NCBI GenBank assembly: GCA_003223215.1
Contig: QHYH01000097.1
Span: forward strand, 23,826-87,825
DNA: 64,000 nt
Reading direction: 5' to 3'
Source: Acidobacteriota bacterium
Lineage (GTDB): Bacteria; Acidobacteriota; Terriglobia; Acidiferrales; UBA7541
Shown in pieces: positions 1-7,903 of the stretch. Position 1 is the first letter of the stretch, and each line of letters begins with the position of its first letter. A program made the translations under genes and the position numbers. Below the pieces are notes generated by a model that was not told where the DNA came from, made no database searches, and saw only the letters and a program-made list of their open reading frames with translations.

Positions 1-89
1 ACCAGCGTCTGTGCCGGCACCGACGTCGGCAGCGTTAGGCTCGCGAGGATCAGGCAGCCGTACTTGAGGGCTGGCCAATTCGTCTTCAT
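1..89 (-). CDS. pilQ: Start of a secreted protein, probably PilQ secretin (partial)
   Basis: Only the first 29 codons lie in the window; the rest is beyond base 1. They encode a classical signal peptide: Lys near the start, a hydrophobic core (CLILASLTLP) and an Ala-Gln cleavage site. The ATG overlaps the TGA of the upstream pilP frame as ATGA, so the genes are translationally coupled. In pilMNOP operons the next gene is normally pilQ, the outer-membrane secretin through which the type IV pilus passes. The identity rests on position and signal peptide only; no secretin domain is visible here. Confidence 0.6.
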   Translation of the reverse strand, partial: MKTNWPALKYGCLILASLTLPTSVPAQTL

Positions 90-913
90 TGCTGTTCTCC
101 TGAACTGGTGGAGTAAATTCGTTTGTTCACTTGGCGTTCCAAGGGCTTGCCGAAAGCATCTTTCCCTTCTTCGTGGAACGAAACGCCATCCATGGTGATC
201 TTATCGACGCTGCCGTCATACAGGTGGTCGCCCTCCCGCAGGAAATAAGTTCTCGACTGAGGGTTCGAAACCACGGCGATCATTCCGTTCGGGGCGCGCA
301 CGATTCCGTCCAGCCGCAGTGTGCTCACTTGCAGCCCCGCTTTGCCCGGGGGAAGGTTTGGTGCGGCCTTGGCGGTCCCGTGGCTAACTAAAGACTCAAA
401 AGGATCTCGACGCGCCGCCTTCAGTTCGCTTTCGGCTGCAGCTTTGGGTGCGCTCTCCGTACCGGCGGGTTTTTCTACAGCCTTGCCGGCAGATTTCGCT
501 GCGGCTTTGCTCTGCTCTGGTTTCTTACTCGCCTTGACGGGTTGTTTCGCCGGTGCCGCGGCTGTTGGTTTCGCGGCTGGCTGGGGTGCCGGCTTTGCCG
601 TTTGCGCCGAAGGCTTCGCCGCTGCAGTCGGCGCCGGCTTTGCTGGCGCTTGCGCTGCAGGCTTGGCCGCCGTTGGCGAGGCCGGCTTGGCCGGAGTTTG
701 CGAGGCCGGCTTGGCCGGAGTTTGTGTCGCGGGCTTTGCAGGAGCCTGCTGCGCAGGTTTTGCCGGTGGCTTCGAAGCTTGCTGCGCCGCTTGTGCCCCT
801 TGCTCGGCCACGGAGTCTCCGGTAGCCGGCGGTAGTGGGTTCATTTGCGCGCGCAAACGTGGAGCTGCTGCCCCGATCAAAAGCCCTAGTCCGAGTGTCA
901 TTACTGAACGCAT
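86..913 (-). CDS. pilP: PilP-like type IV pilus assembly protein with Ala/Pro/Lys-rich linker
   Basis: 275 aa. PilP links the inner-membrane PilM/N/O complex to the PilQ secretin. A hydrophobic N-terminus (residues 4-22) is followed by a long low-complexity linker (about 30-165) built of repeated PAKPA-type units. A compact C-terminal domain (about 168-265) contains the RRDPFESL start and the LxLxGIV and FLREGD segments typical of PilP beta domains. The order pilM-N-O-P and the coupling to the next gene support the call. The linker is much longer than usual and presumably spans the periplasm. The 17-base gap from pilO indicates an operon. Confidence 0.8.
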   Translation of the reverse strand: MRSVMTLGLGLLIGAAAPRLRAQMNPLPPATGDSVAEQGAQAAQQASKPPAKPAQQAPAKPATQTPAKPASQTPAKPASPTAAKPAAQAPAKPAPTAAAKPSAQTAKPAPQPAAKPTAAAPAKQPVKASKKPEQSKAAAKSAGKAVEKPAGTESAPKAAAESELKAARRDPFESLVSHGTAKAAPNLPPGKAGLQVSTLRLDGIVRAPNGMIAVVSNPQSRTYFLREGDHLYDGSVDKITMDGVSFHEEGKDAFGKPLERQVNKRIYSTSSGEQQ

Positions 914-930
914 AGTTCGCCTATTCCCGC

Positions 931-1575
931 TCAGGGTTTCCCAGCCACGCTGCCAGGCTTGGCTCCCGCTGCAGGAGCCCCACCGGAATCAGCAGGCTTG
1001 GTGAAAAACGTTGTTGCCGTGAAAGTTCCGGAAACCGTCGTTCCCGGGTGCACCGGGAACTTTGTCCCCTTGGAGTTCTCGGGGGCGTCAAATGCCAGGT
1101 CGCCAACGTTGATGATTCGGGACAAGCGACCCAGCCGCCCAAAAAAGTCCAGCACGTTGAAGTATGGGCCGTCCGCCTGGATTTCAAACGGCATCTCGTA
1201 GTGATACTCCTTGGGCACAATCGCCAGCGACTTGAGGCTGCGGATCTGCACGCTCGATGCGCTCGCGGCCCCCTGGATCAGCCGGATGAACTCATCCGCT
1301 TCCTTTTCCTCGGGGACGATCGTCTTCAGCGTTTCCAGTTGCTTCGAAAGGGCATCCATCTGCTGCTTCAGTTCGCTGTAGCGCTGTTTGTACACTTGAA
1401 GCTGCGTCACTTCCTGATTCAACTGCGTCCGCTTTACCACTGCCGCATCCACCTCGTCGCGCTCGCGGGCAATCGGCGAGCCCGGGACGAAAACGCCCAG
1501 TGCGGTGAGCACAACAGCAACGGCAACGGCCACGAGGGCCTGCATAAACACCGACATGTCGCGTAAGCTGGCCAT
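931..1575 (-). CDS. pilO: PilO-like type IV pilus inner-membrane protein
   Basis: 214 aa. PilO pairs with PilN to form the periplasmic alignment platform of the type IV pilus. One N-terminal membrane helix (about 10-30) is followed by a coiled coil (about 40-85, with LKQQMDALSKQLETL) and a ferredoxin-like C-terminal domain containing YFNVLDFFGRLGRLSRIINV. That last segment is characteristic of PilO. The tail (about 195-214) is rich in Ala, Gly and Pro. The gene lies 9 bases after pilN and 17 before pilP. No key element is missing. Confidence 0.9.
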   Translation of the reverse strand: MASLRDMSVFMQALVAVAVAVVLTALGVFVPGSPIARERDEVDAAVVKRTQLNQEVTQLQVYKQRYSELKQQMDALSKQLETLKTIVPEEKEADEFIRLIQGAASASSVQIRSLKSLAIVPKEYHYEMPFEIQADGPYFNVLDFFGRLGRLSRIINVGDLAFDAPENSKGTKFPVHPGTTVSGTFTATTFFTKPADSGGAPAAGAKPGSVAGKP

Positions 1576-1584
1576 GGTCTCGCC

Positions 1585-2229
1585 TTAACCTTTCCCCGCC
1601 GGCGTCTTGGCAGCCGTGAGCGCCTGGGTGGTGGCAGGCCGGGCCTGCGCCGGCTGCGGCGGAGCGATTTCCGCCGTAATCTGGAAAACGAAAGTCTGGA
1701 CGGCCTGGTTCTTGTCGTCCTGTTTGGATTCCAGGATTTCCACCTTCTGGAAATACCCGGAACGCTTCAACGCGGTTATGAAGTTCGCCACCGCATTGAT
1801 CGAGGCCGAAGCCCCATCCATCGCCAGCGTGTTTCCCTTGCGCGTCATTTGCGTCAGCCACAGGTTTTCCGTGCGCGACACCGTATTGGCCACCATGTCC
1901 AGCAGCTCTTGTCCGCCGGTGCGGTCCCGTTGCAACTGCTCGATGGTGTTCACACGCAGCTGCAGAACCGCCTTCTGCTTTTCAAAGGCCTCGACTTGCT
2001 GCTTGGTCTGCTCGAGTTCCGTCTTCTGGATCTGCAGCGCCTTGATCTTGTTGTTTTCTTCGGTGAGTTGTTTTTCCCAGGTGTAGTAGAAAAACCCGAG
2101 AACGAGTACTCCCACCAGCACGCCGGCACCGATAAACGCCACTGGCATGGCTCCGCCGGTGTCCACCGCCATCGTCGGCCGCCGCGAGGCCTTGGGTCGT
2201 GTTTGTCCGAGAAGGTTTATGCGAATCAT
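1585..2229 (-). CDS. pilN: PilN-like type IV pilus inner-membrane protein
   Basis: 214 aa. It begins MIRINLLG, the short cytoplasmic motif by which PilN docks into the groove of PilM. A membrane helix follows (about 28-50), then a coiled coil rich in Glu, Lys and Gln (about 55-105) and a small periplasmic domain (about 110-190). The tail is Ala/Pro-rich. The start lies 2 bases after the pilM stop, so translation is probably coupled. Together with pilM, pilO and pilP it forms the assembly platform. Confidence 0.92.
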   Translation of the reverse strand: MIRINLLGQTRPKASRRPTMAVDTGGAMPVAFIGAGVLVGVLVLGFFYYTWEKQLTEENNKIKALQIQKTELEQTKQQVEAFEKQKAVLQLRVNTIEQLQRDRTGGQELLDMVANTVSRTENLWLTQMTRKGNTLAMDGASASINAVANFITALKRSGYFQKVEILESKQDDKNQAVQTFVFQITAEIAPPQPAQARPATTQALTAAKTPAGKG

Positions 2230-2231
2230 GG

Positions 2232-3284
2232 CTAGTCGAAGCTCCTCAGTGCCAGACCAACGGCAATCGCCAGCCGCGGCGCAATGTCGCGGATCTGATC
2301 ATCGCTGTGCCGGCTGGGATTGATGAGCACTCTGCGGAATGGATTCAATTCCTCCACAGGCATGGCAAACTCTTCGCGCAGCAGGTCGACAAGGCCGGGC
2401 ACCCGCGCCGTCCCTCCCGCCGCAACAATTCGCTGGATGTTTTCGCCGCTGGCCGTGGCCCGGAAAAAGTCAAACGTCTTCTGGATTTCCAAGGTCAGAA
2501 TGTCGGACACGCTGCGCAGAATCTGCTGCCTCTGGTCGTCGGTTACGCTCGGCAGCGTGTCGCCTTTCTTCAGGCGCTCGGCGTCTTCAAAGCTCAGGTC
2601 CAATTCCTTTTGCAAGGCGTCGGTGTACTGGTTCCCGCCCACGCTCACGTCGCGCGTAAACAACGGAATCCCGCCGCGCACGATGTTAATATTCATCACG
2701 CTCGCGCCGATATTCAGCAGCGCCACCGTCTGCGCGCTGTCCGGCTCGTAATTCACTTCGAAGCAGTTCTGCAGCGCGAACGCATCGATGTCCACGATCG
2801 TCGGCGTCTTTCCTGCCTGCGCCAGCACGTTGGTGTGATTCAGGATCTTGTCTTTCTTCACCGCCACAAGCAGCACGTCCATCTGCGAATCCATCGACTC
2901 GAGCAGTTGGTAGCTCAGGTTCACGTCCGCGATATCGAAGGGAATGTGCTGGCTGGCTTCCGACGGAATCCGGTCATATAACTCTTCTTCGGTCATCAGC
3001 GGCAGCGGCACGCGCTTGACGATCACCGAGTGCCCCGAAACCGAAGTCGCTACATTCTTGGTCTTGATGCGCTCCGCATCGAAGATCTTGCTGATGGCGT
3101 TGGCCACCTGGGGCGCGTCCATGATGGCGCCGTCCACGACCGTGTCCGGAGCGAGCGATTCCATCCCGAAGCTCACCAGCTCATAGCCTGCCTTGGTGGC
3201 TTTGAGCTCCACGGCCTTGATGGAGCTGGACCCGATGTCCAGCCCTACGATCTGCTTGCTCTTTTTCCCGCCTAGTAGCCCCAT
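2232..3284 (-). CDS. pilM: PilM, actin-like type IV pilus ATPase-fold protein
   Basis: 350 aa, the usual PilM length. PilM is a cytoplasmic actin/FtsA-fold protein that binds the N-terminus of PilN and couples the motor to the periplasmic complex. The phosphate-1 motif VGLDIGSSSIKAVEL is near the N-terminus. A second nucleotide-site segment (ALLNIGASVMNINIV) lies near residues 185-200, and IVAAGGTARVPGL lies near 285-300. A GAGAGAGG stretch precedes the ATG. It is first in the pil operon, 42 bases after a small HTH gene on the same strand. Confidence 0.95.
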   Translation of the reverse strand: MGLLGGKKSKQIVGLDIGSSSIKAVELKATKAGYELVSFGMESLAPDTVVDGAIMDAPQVANAISKIFDAERIKTKNVATSVSGHSVIVKRVPLPLMTEEELYDRIPSEASQHIPFDIADVNLSYQLLESMDSQMDVLLVAVKKDKILNHTNVLAQAGKTPTIVDIDAFALQNCFEVNYEPDSAQTVALLNIGASVMNINIVRGGIPLFTRDVSVGGNQYTDALQKELDLSFEDAERLKKGDTLPSVTDDQRQQILRSVSDILTLEIQKTFDFFRATASGENIQRIVAAGGTARVPGLVDLLREEFAMPVEELNPFRRVLINPSRHSDDQIRDIAPRLAIAVGLALRSFD

Positions 3285-3326
3285 TGCGGCCTCTCTCTGA
3301 CGATGCTTGTTCGAACTCGACCCGGA

Positions 3327-3524
3327 TTACCTGCGTCTCCCGACTGCGAGGGTCATCTTTCGCTCCATCCAGCGGTCCAGGATGGTCTTCCGCAGCTTCC
3401 AGCGATTGCCAAGCTTAAACGCCGGTATCTCCCCCTCCGTGATGTAACGGTAGAGCGTATCCGGGGAGATACCCAGGTATTGCGACGCCTGCCTTACGTT
3501 CATGACTTCGCGCGATTCAATCAC
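3327..3524 (-). CDS. Excisionase/MerR-like helix-turn-helix protein
   Basis: 65 aa, essentially one DNA-binding domain of the HTH_17/excisionase family. The segment VRQASQYLGISPDTLYRYI is the recognition helix-turn-helix, and GEIPAFKLGNRWKLRK is the usual wing with the arginine that follows it. The start could be either of two ATGs seven codons apart. It stands directly upstream of pilM on the same strand and may be co-transcribed or regulate the pil genes; that link is inferred from position only. Such small domains also occur as mobile-element excisionases, but no integrase is nearby. Confidence 0.8.
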   Translation of the reverse strand: MIESREVMNVRQASQYLGISPDTLYRYITEGEIPAFKLGNRWKLRKTILDRWMERKMTLAVGRRR

Positions 3525-3629
3525 AGTGGAACGCCACCCCGGCGGTTGAACTCACGCCCGCATTTCACAAACATACAGGTGCGCCCCATTGCGCTGCGGA
3601 TCGGGATTGAGGGCACAACCCGTGCTTGC

Positions 3630-3658
3630 TTTATGACATTGTGCGCTCCGACCGTCAA
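3630..3658 (-). promoter_or_regulatory. Sigma-70-like promoter for HTH-pil transcription
   Basis: On the minus strand a TTGACG -35 box (3653-3658) is separated by exactly 17 bases from a CATAAA -10 box (3630-3635). The 5' UTR to the HTH start would be about 100 bases. Matches are 5/6 and 4/6 to the consensus. Predicted by eye only. Confidence 0.45.
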
Positions 3659-3939
3659 GGGGATCTATGGGTCAGTTGCCCTAAGAATACGGGTAGTTCT
3701 AGGCAGTTTGGGGGGTATTTTCGGATAGTACTACTATACCTGTAGTGGCGTCTCGATTGCGGACACAATTAGTTGCGCTTTTTTGGCAAAGGCCAGCTGT
3801 CCCCGCGTACCGTTAATCCTTTATCTGCAGCCTCCAAAATCAAAAGCCACTATCTCTTTTTTACTCACACTATCTCCTTTTTACCCAATAATTTCCCCTA
3901 TTTCTTCGATTTGTGTTCGCCCCATTTTGCGCTAAAATT

Positions 3940-3954
3940 GACCGGAAAACGGTC
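3940..3954 (-). terminator. Intrinsic terminator-like hairpin after the ubiD-like gene
   Basis: On the minus strand GACCG-TTTTC-CGGTC forms a 5-bp stem, followed by AATTTT. It lies about 20 bases after the stop of the UbiD-family gene. The stem is short, so termination may be weak. Confidence 0.4.
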
Positions 3955-3974
3955 GTCTTTAGCCCTCGAAAACG

Positions 3975-5591
3975 TCACTCGAGCGACAGGGTTTTCCACA
4001 ATTTATCCACAGCTTTCTTGGTCGCTTCATCCATGCGAATCTCATCGGGCCATGGCCGGGTGAACCCCTCGGAGGCCCATTTCCTTGTGGCATCGACCCC
4101 CATCTTCGATCCGAAGTCCTGCATCCTCGCCGCGTGGTCCAGGGTGTCCATCGGACCCAGCAAGACCTGCACATCCCGCTCCGGGTCCAGGGCACAGAGC
4201 GCCTTCCACACCACCTCGCTGTAGTTGTGTATGTCCACGTCGTGGTCTACCACCACGATGACCTTGGTGAACATGGCCTGCCCCAGCGACCAAATGGCAT
4301 TCATGACTTTTCGCGCGTGCCCGGGATAGGACTTCCGAATCGCCACAATCATCAAATTATGAAAAATCCCCTCCGCCGGCATCGACACGTCCACAATTTC
4401 CGGGTACTGCATCTTCATCACCGGCAGAAAGATCCGCTCCACCGCGTAGCCCATGTAAAAATCCTCCTGCGGCGGCGGCCCCACTACCGTCGTCAAGTAA
4501 ATCGGCTCCTTGCGGTGTGTCGCGCACTCCACGTGAAAGACCGGGTACTCCCCTTCGAGCGAATAAAACCCGGTGTGATCGCCAAAGGGGCCCTCCGTCC
4601 GCAGTTCGTTCAGATTCACATACCCCTCAAGCACAATCTCCGCATTCGCCGGCACTTCCAACTCATTCGTCTGGCACGCCACCATCTCTACCGGCTCGCG
4701 CCGCAAGAATCCCGCGAACATCATTTCGTCCAGATCCGGCGGAATGGGCAGCATCCCCGCCAGCGCCGTCGCCGGGTCCGTGCCAATCGCCACGCTCACC
4801 GGAATCCTTCCCTCCGGATTCTGCTCCCGCGCGCGCCGGAAATGCTCCGCTCCGTGCTTCTGCGTCTGCCAGTGCATTCCCGTGGTGCGCTCGTCATAAA
4901 CCTGCATCCGGTACATCCCGACGTTGCGCTTCCCGGTCTCCGGATTCTTCGTAAACACCAGCGGAAATGTGATGAATCGCCCACTGTCCTGCGGCCAGCA
5001 CTTCAAAATCGGAAAGTCGAACAGGTTCACATCCTTGCCTTTGCGCACGACTTCCTGGCAGTCGCCCGTTCTTACGCTCCTTGGAAAGAACGATGCGAGC
5101 TCGGCCAGCTTCGGCAGCATCTTGATCTTGTCGAAGAGCCCCTGGGGCGTCTCCATCTTCAAGAATCCCTGAATCCGCTCGGCGATCTCGTCGAGTCTAT
5201 TCACCTCGAACGCCAAGCACATTCGTCCAACACTCCCAAATCCATTGATAAGCAGCGGAATCCGTGACCCTTTGGGCTTTTCAAACAACAGCGCCGGGCC
5301 CAAGCCTCCGCTCGAACCGTAAGACAGGGGGGCGTCTGACGCGACCTGGTCGAAGACCGCGGAATGTGCTCCCCCTCTCGAAGCGTGGGTGGGACCCTTG
5401 GGTCCAACATTGGATCCAGCACTAGAGTAGGCCTTTAGCCCCTGTGGAATTGCCCCTCGCCGCGCCTCGCGGCCCAGCCGCTGGACCACTTCCGTAATCT
5501 CCAGCACCGGATCCACTTCCGTGCGCACTCGCCGCAACTCCCCTTCCTTCTCGAGCCTGCCTGTAAACTCATGCAAATTCCGATACGCCAC
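3975..5591 (-). CDS. UbiD-family (prenylated-FMN-dependent) decarboxylase
   Basis: 538 aa from a GTG start with a good AGGAGG six bases upstream; the frame is open further upstream, but only VAYRNLHEFTGRL matches the family N-terminus. UbiD enzymes reversibly decarboxylate unsaturated or aromatic acids, for example 4-hydroxy-3-polyprenylbenzoate in ubiquinone or menaquinone synthesis, using prenylated FMN made by UbiX. Family segments include GPALLFEKPKGS, TGMHWQTQKHG, a Glu-rich EGPFGDHTGFYS motif and the final VDHDVDIHN. About 50 residues are inserted between the first helices and GPALLFE (bases about 5307-5459). No ubiX is visible here. The specific substrate cannot be read from sequence. 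Confidence 0.88.
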   Translation of the reverse strand: MAYRNLHEFTGRLEKEGELRRVRTEVDPVLEITEVVQRLGREARRGAIPQGLKAYSSAGSNVGPKGPTHASRGGAHSAVFDQVASDAPLSYGSSGGLGPALLFEKPKGSRIPLLINGFGSVGRMCLAFEVNRLDEIAERIQGFLKMETPQGLFDKIKMLPKLAELASFFPRSVRTGDCQEVVRKGKDVNLFDFPILKCWPQDSGRFITFPLVFTKNPETGKRNVGMYRMQVYDERTTGMHWQTQKHGAEHFRRAREQNPEGRIPVSVAIGTDPATALAGMLPIPPDLDEMMFAGFLRREPVEMVACQTNELEVPANAEIVLEGYVNLNELRTEGPFGDHTGFYSLEGEYPVFHVECATHRKEPIYLTTVVGPPPQEDFYMGYAVERIFLPVMKMQYPEIVDVSMPAEGIFHNLMIVAIRKSYPGHARKVMNAIWSLGQAMFTKVIVVVDHDVDIHNYSEVVWKALCALDPERDVQVLLGPMDTLDHAARMQDFGSKMGVDATRKWASEGFTRPWPDEIRMDEATKKAVDKLWKTLSLE

Positions 5592-6037
5592 TCTTCCCCT
5601 CCTGAAGCGCAGGACGTGTCCGCGAGCCCTGCGGCTTCCTTCCCGAAGCGATGCTCCTGGTGCCGGGGCTTTCCCTCCTGCCTGCCCTTTCCTCGACGCG
5701 GCACACAGCACAAACCGCAAACTCTATCACGAACACCAATACTCCCCATTGTTTCCGCGACCAAGAAGCCCTCGAAGGATTTAGTTTAGTCCGCCGGAGT
5801 TACGAACGGGTCGTCCCAGGTGTCCCTGCGGCTGTGACAAAGACAGCGAAGCGCAAAAAAGCTCGGCGCGTACATTTACCAGATGCGCCGTAAGGCTCCG
5901 TTCTTGAGAACGGGGATATAAGGCGCAGGTTTTGGTGTATCGTTCTTTTGCGAAGTCTTGAGAAGTCGAATTGTTTTGAACGCCTTGACTGCCGGCGCCA
6001 CAGGGCGGCAAAATCAAACGCGCTTGTTTGCCTCCCT
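5592..6037. other. Non-coding region carrying one copy of a 75-bp repeat
   Basis: Between two minus-strand genes. The open frames here are low-quality and overlap each other. The only structure I can support is a 75-bp repeat (5876-5950) whose near-identical inverted copy lies at 23691-23765. Confidence 0.5.
5876..5950 (+). repeat. 75-bp dispersed repeat, copy 1
   Basis: The sequence from TTACCAGATG to CGTTCTTTTG matches the reverse complement of 23691-23765 at 73 of 75 positions by my alignment. It contains the small palindrome CGTTCTTGAGAACG. In the second copy the repeat sits 10 bases from an IS200/IS605-type end, so it may be the left end or the start of a decayed member of that family. 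No transposase is preserved beside this copy. Confidence 0.75.
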
Positions 6038-6763
6038 CTAGTTTGGTCCGGCAGCCGAGCGCTCCAGTTCGCAGGTGTCCCACTGAGCGTTGGTGATCTC
6101 GTTGCGGGAAATGCCGCCCATGATTTTCTTACCTCGGTAAACCACGCAACCGTTCTGGGTACAATCGCCCAGCGACAGTGCAATGTAGTTCGCCCATTTA
6201 TCGGCCTTGTCGTTCCATGGCGCGCACTCATGGGCCGGAGCGGATCCGGCGCACGAGACCAGGCCCCGATTGACGGTAATGCCGGTTACCGGGTCGCCAT
6301 AATTGCCGCAGGTGAGCACGAAGGTTTGCTGATGGCCGAGGTAAATAATCGGGATGACGTCCGGCTCGCCCTCGAGAGAAAATTTCTGCGCCGGTGTGAT
6401 CTTCAACGTGCCTCCGCCGTGGATCTCCACAATATTCGCAAGATAGGAAGAATTCTGGACCGGAGCAAAGTCCGGATTCCGCTCACACGCGGAAGCGATG
6501 GCCAATCGAGACATTCGCTCGCCATCCAATACGTACGGAACCGGGAAGCGCGCCACGCACGCTTTGAATTTCCCTTCCCTGTCCGCTTGTTTCCTTGCTT
6601 CATGTTTGCGGTACAGGTGCGCGCTGAGGAAGAAGATACCCGCGCCAAGTACCGAGATTCCCGCAACCCAGAAGAACACTTTCCGGAACGGTTTGTGGTA
6701 GACCGCAAGCACAAGAACAACGGAGGTTACTACGGATGCGAATAGAGCTGTTCCGAGCGTCAT
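6038..6763 (-). CDS. Hypothetical membrane-anchored protein
   Basis: 241 aa with a GGGGAA ribosome site close to the ATG. Two hydrophobic helices at the N-terminus (about 5-24 and 30-50) precede a soluble domain of about 190 residues with six or more cysteines. The Cys spacing suggests disulfides in an extracytoplasmic domain. I do not recognise the family. It stands alone between two non-coding stretches, so context gives no clue to its job. Confidence 0.6.
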   Translation of the reverse strand: MTLGTALFASVVTSVVLVLAVYHKPFRKVFFWVAGISVLGAGIFFLSAHLYRKHEARKQADREGKFKACVARFPVPYVLDGERMSRLAIASACERNPDFAPVQNSSYLANIVEIHGGGTLKITPAQKFSLEGEPDVIPIIYLGHQQTFVLTCGNYGDPVTGITVNRGLVSCAGSAPAHECAPWNDKADKWANYIALSLGDCTQNGCVVYRGKKIMGGISRNEITNAQWDTCELERSAAGPN

Positions 6764-7411
6764 GATGTTCCCCGTTCTGTGATTATATTGGTTTCCTCAG
6801 CAGCGGTGGCGCAACCGGTGTGCAATGTCAAACGTCCCCGGCGCCGCCTCTGCTCTTCCCGCAAGCGCGCGTTGCCGAGCTCTCGAGATTCTATTTACGA
6901 AAGGTTGCCGCCCCAAAGCAACTGTTACTCGCGTCAGGTGCCATTACGCGAGCCCGAAATCATTTGGAGGTGATGCTTAGGAAGACGGTGGCTTGGAAGT
7001 GGCAAGCGCGCACGGTGGAACTGCCAAAGCCTAGCCCTAGACCTGATGCGCGGAAACGAGCGCAGGATCCATACTGGCCAGAACTTCGTCGCAACCTGAG
7101 ACGCCTTTGTCTCATTTCCGCTAGAGACCTTGAGTCAGGGTCCCGGCCTGCCGCCCCCGGACCTTTTTGTTTCGACCGCAACCCCCAGCAAAAACAAACA
7201 CTTACCGATCCGTCCCAAAGACTCTTCCTTCCTACACGGCAGCCCGATTTGGCCGCTGAATTGCCATTATCCGCCGGGGATAGGAAGGGATGCCCGAGGC
7301 GAGCTCTCAGGATAGCGCTCCTGTCAGCAAGCACAGGCTCGGCAGGAACACGTCCGGACTGGCTCGGCCGTCGCAGGTATTTGATTCCTCGCCGGCCCTC
7401 GAACAACAAAA
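6764..7411. other. Non-coding stretch, no supported gene
   Basis: About 650 bases between divergent genes. The only long plus-strand frame (from 6820) is Arg/Pro-rich, lacks hydrophobic or domain-like segments and runs into the next gene in another frame, so I do not accept it. I see no RNA gene or repeat here. Confidence 0.5.
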
Positions 7412-7903
7412 ATGGCAAACTTACTTCACCAGTTGCTGCGTTTGGATTACGTCTCGTGCGTTCTCACGATTCTCGGCACCATTCTCCTCGGTAGGAAACT
7501 CTGGCAGGGCTGGGTCGTGGCTGCCGTTAACAGCGCTGTCGTCTGCGTCATCGGCGTACGCACGGCGCAGTTCGGCTTCGTTCCCGCGAATCTCCTCTGC
7601 ATCGCTCTCTACACCAGCAACCTTGTCACTTGGCGCCTCCGTTCCTCCGACCATGCCGCCAAACAGGACGCCACGGAGGGCGCAAACTCACGGGCTCCAC
7701 GCAGGACCTTCTCGCCGCCGCACCGGTCGGCGTCGGCCGCGCTTCCGGCGCATAACGATCGCCCGCTTCCTTCAAAACGAGCGAGCGGGCGCCACCGCGA
7801 TCCCGAGGTGGAGCGCCCGCTCCGAGACAAAATGACTCTCGGTGAATTACCGCACGATGAGCGTGGGAGCTACGTTCGACGAAACGGGCAGCGCCGTGCT
7901 TGA
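7412..7903 (+). CDS. Small integral membrane protein (PnuC-like helices) with disordered tail
   Basis: 163 aa as an open frame. Only about the first 75 residues look like a folded protein: three hydrophobic helices with a pattern (GRKLWQGWVVAAVNS, then QFGFVPANLLCIALY) resembling small membrane proteins related to PnuC-type transporters. Residues about 80-163 are Arg/Pro/Ser-rich. The last 57 bases overlap the 3' end of the convergent metallophosphatase. No strong ribosome site is seen. The tail may be an artefact of readthrough into the opposing gene region, perhaps from a lost stop. Confidence 0.5.
   Translation: MANLLHQLLRLDYVSCVLTILGTILLGRKLWQGWVVAAVNSAVVCVIGVRTAQFGFVPANLLCIALYTSNLVTWRLRSSDHAAKQDATEGANSRAPRRTFSPPHRSASAALPAHNDRPLPSKRASGRHRDPEVERPLRDKMTLGELPHDERGSYVRRNGQRRA

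Larger units (their letters stand above)
3525..3974. other. Intergenic region between the HTH gene and ubiD-like gene
   Basis: 450 bases without a convincing gene. It holds a sigma-70-like promoter for the HTH gene (3630-3658) and a terminator-like hairpin for the ubiD-like gene (3940-3954). The stretch 3770-3930 is markedly poorer in GC than its surroundings; nothing else is recognised in it. Confidence 0.6.

Noticed and set aside
4134..5267. 377-residue plus-strand frame opposite the UbiD-like gene
   Set aside because: His/Arg-rich antisense frame without motif.
6820..7494. 224-residue plus-strand frame
   Set aside because: Arg/Pro-rich, no hydrophobic core or motif, overlaps the start of the small membrane-protein gene in another phase.
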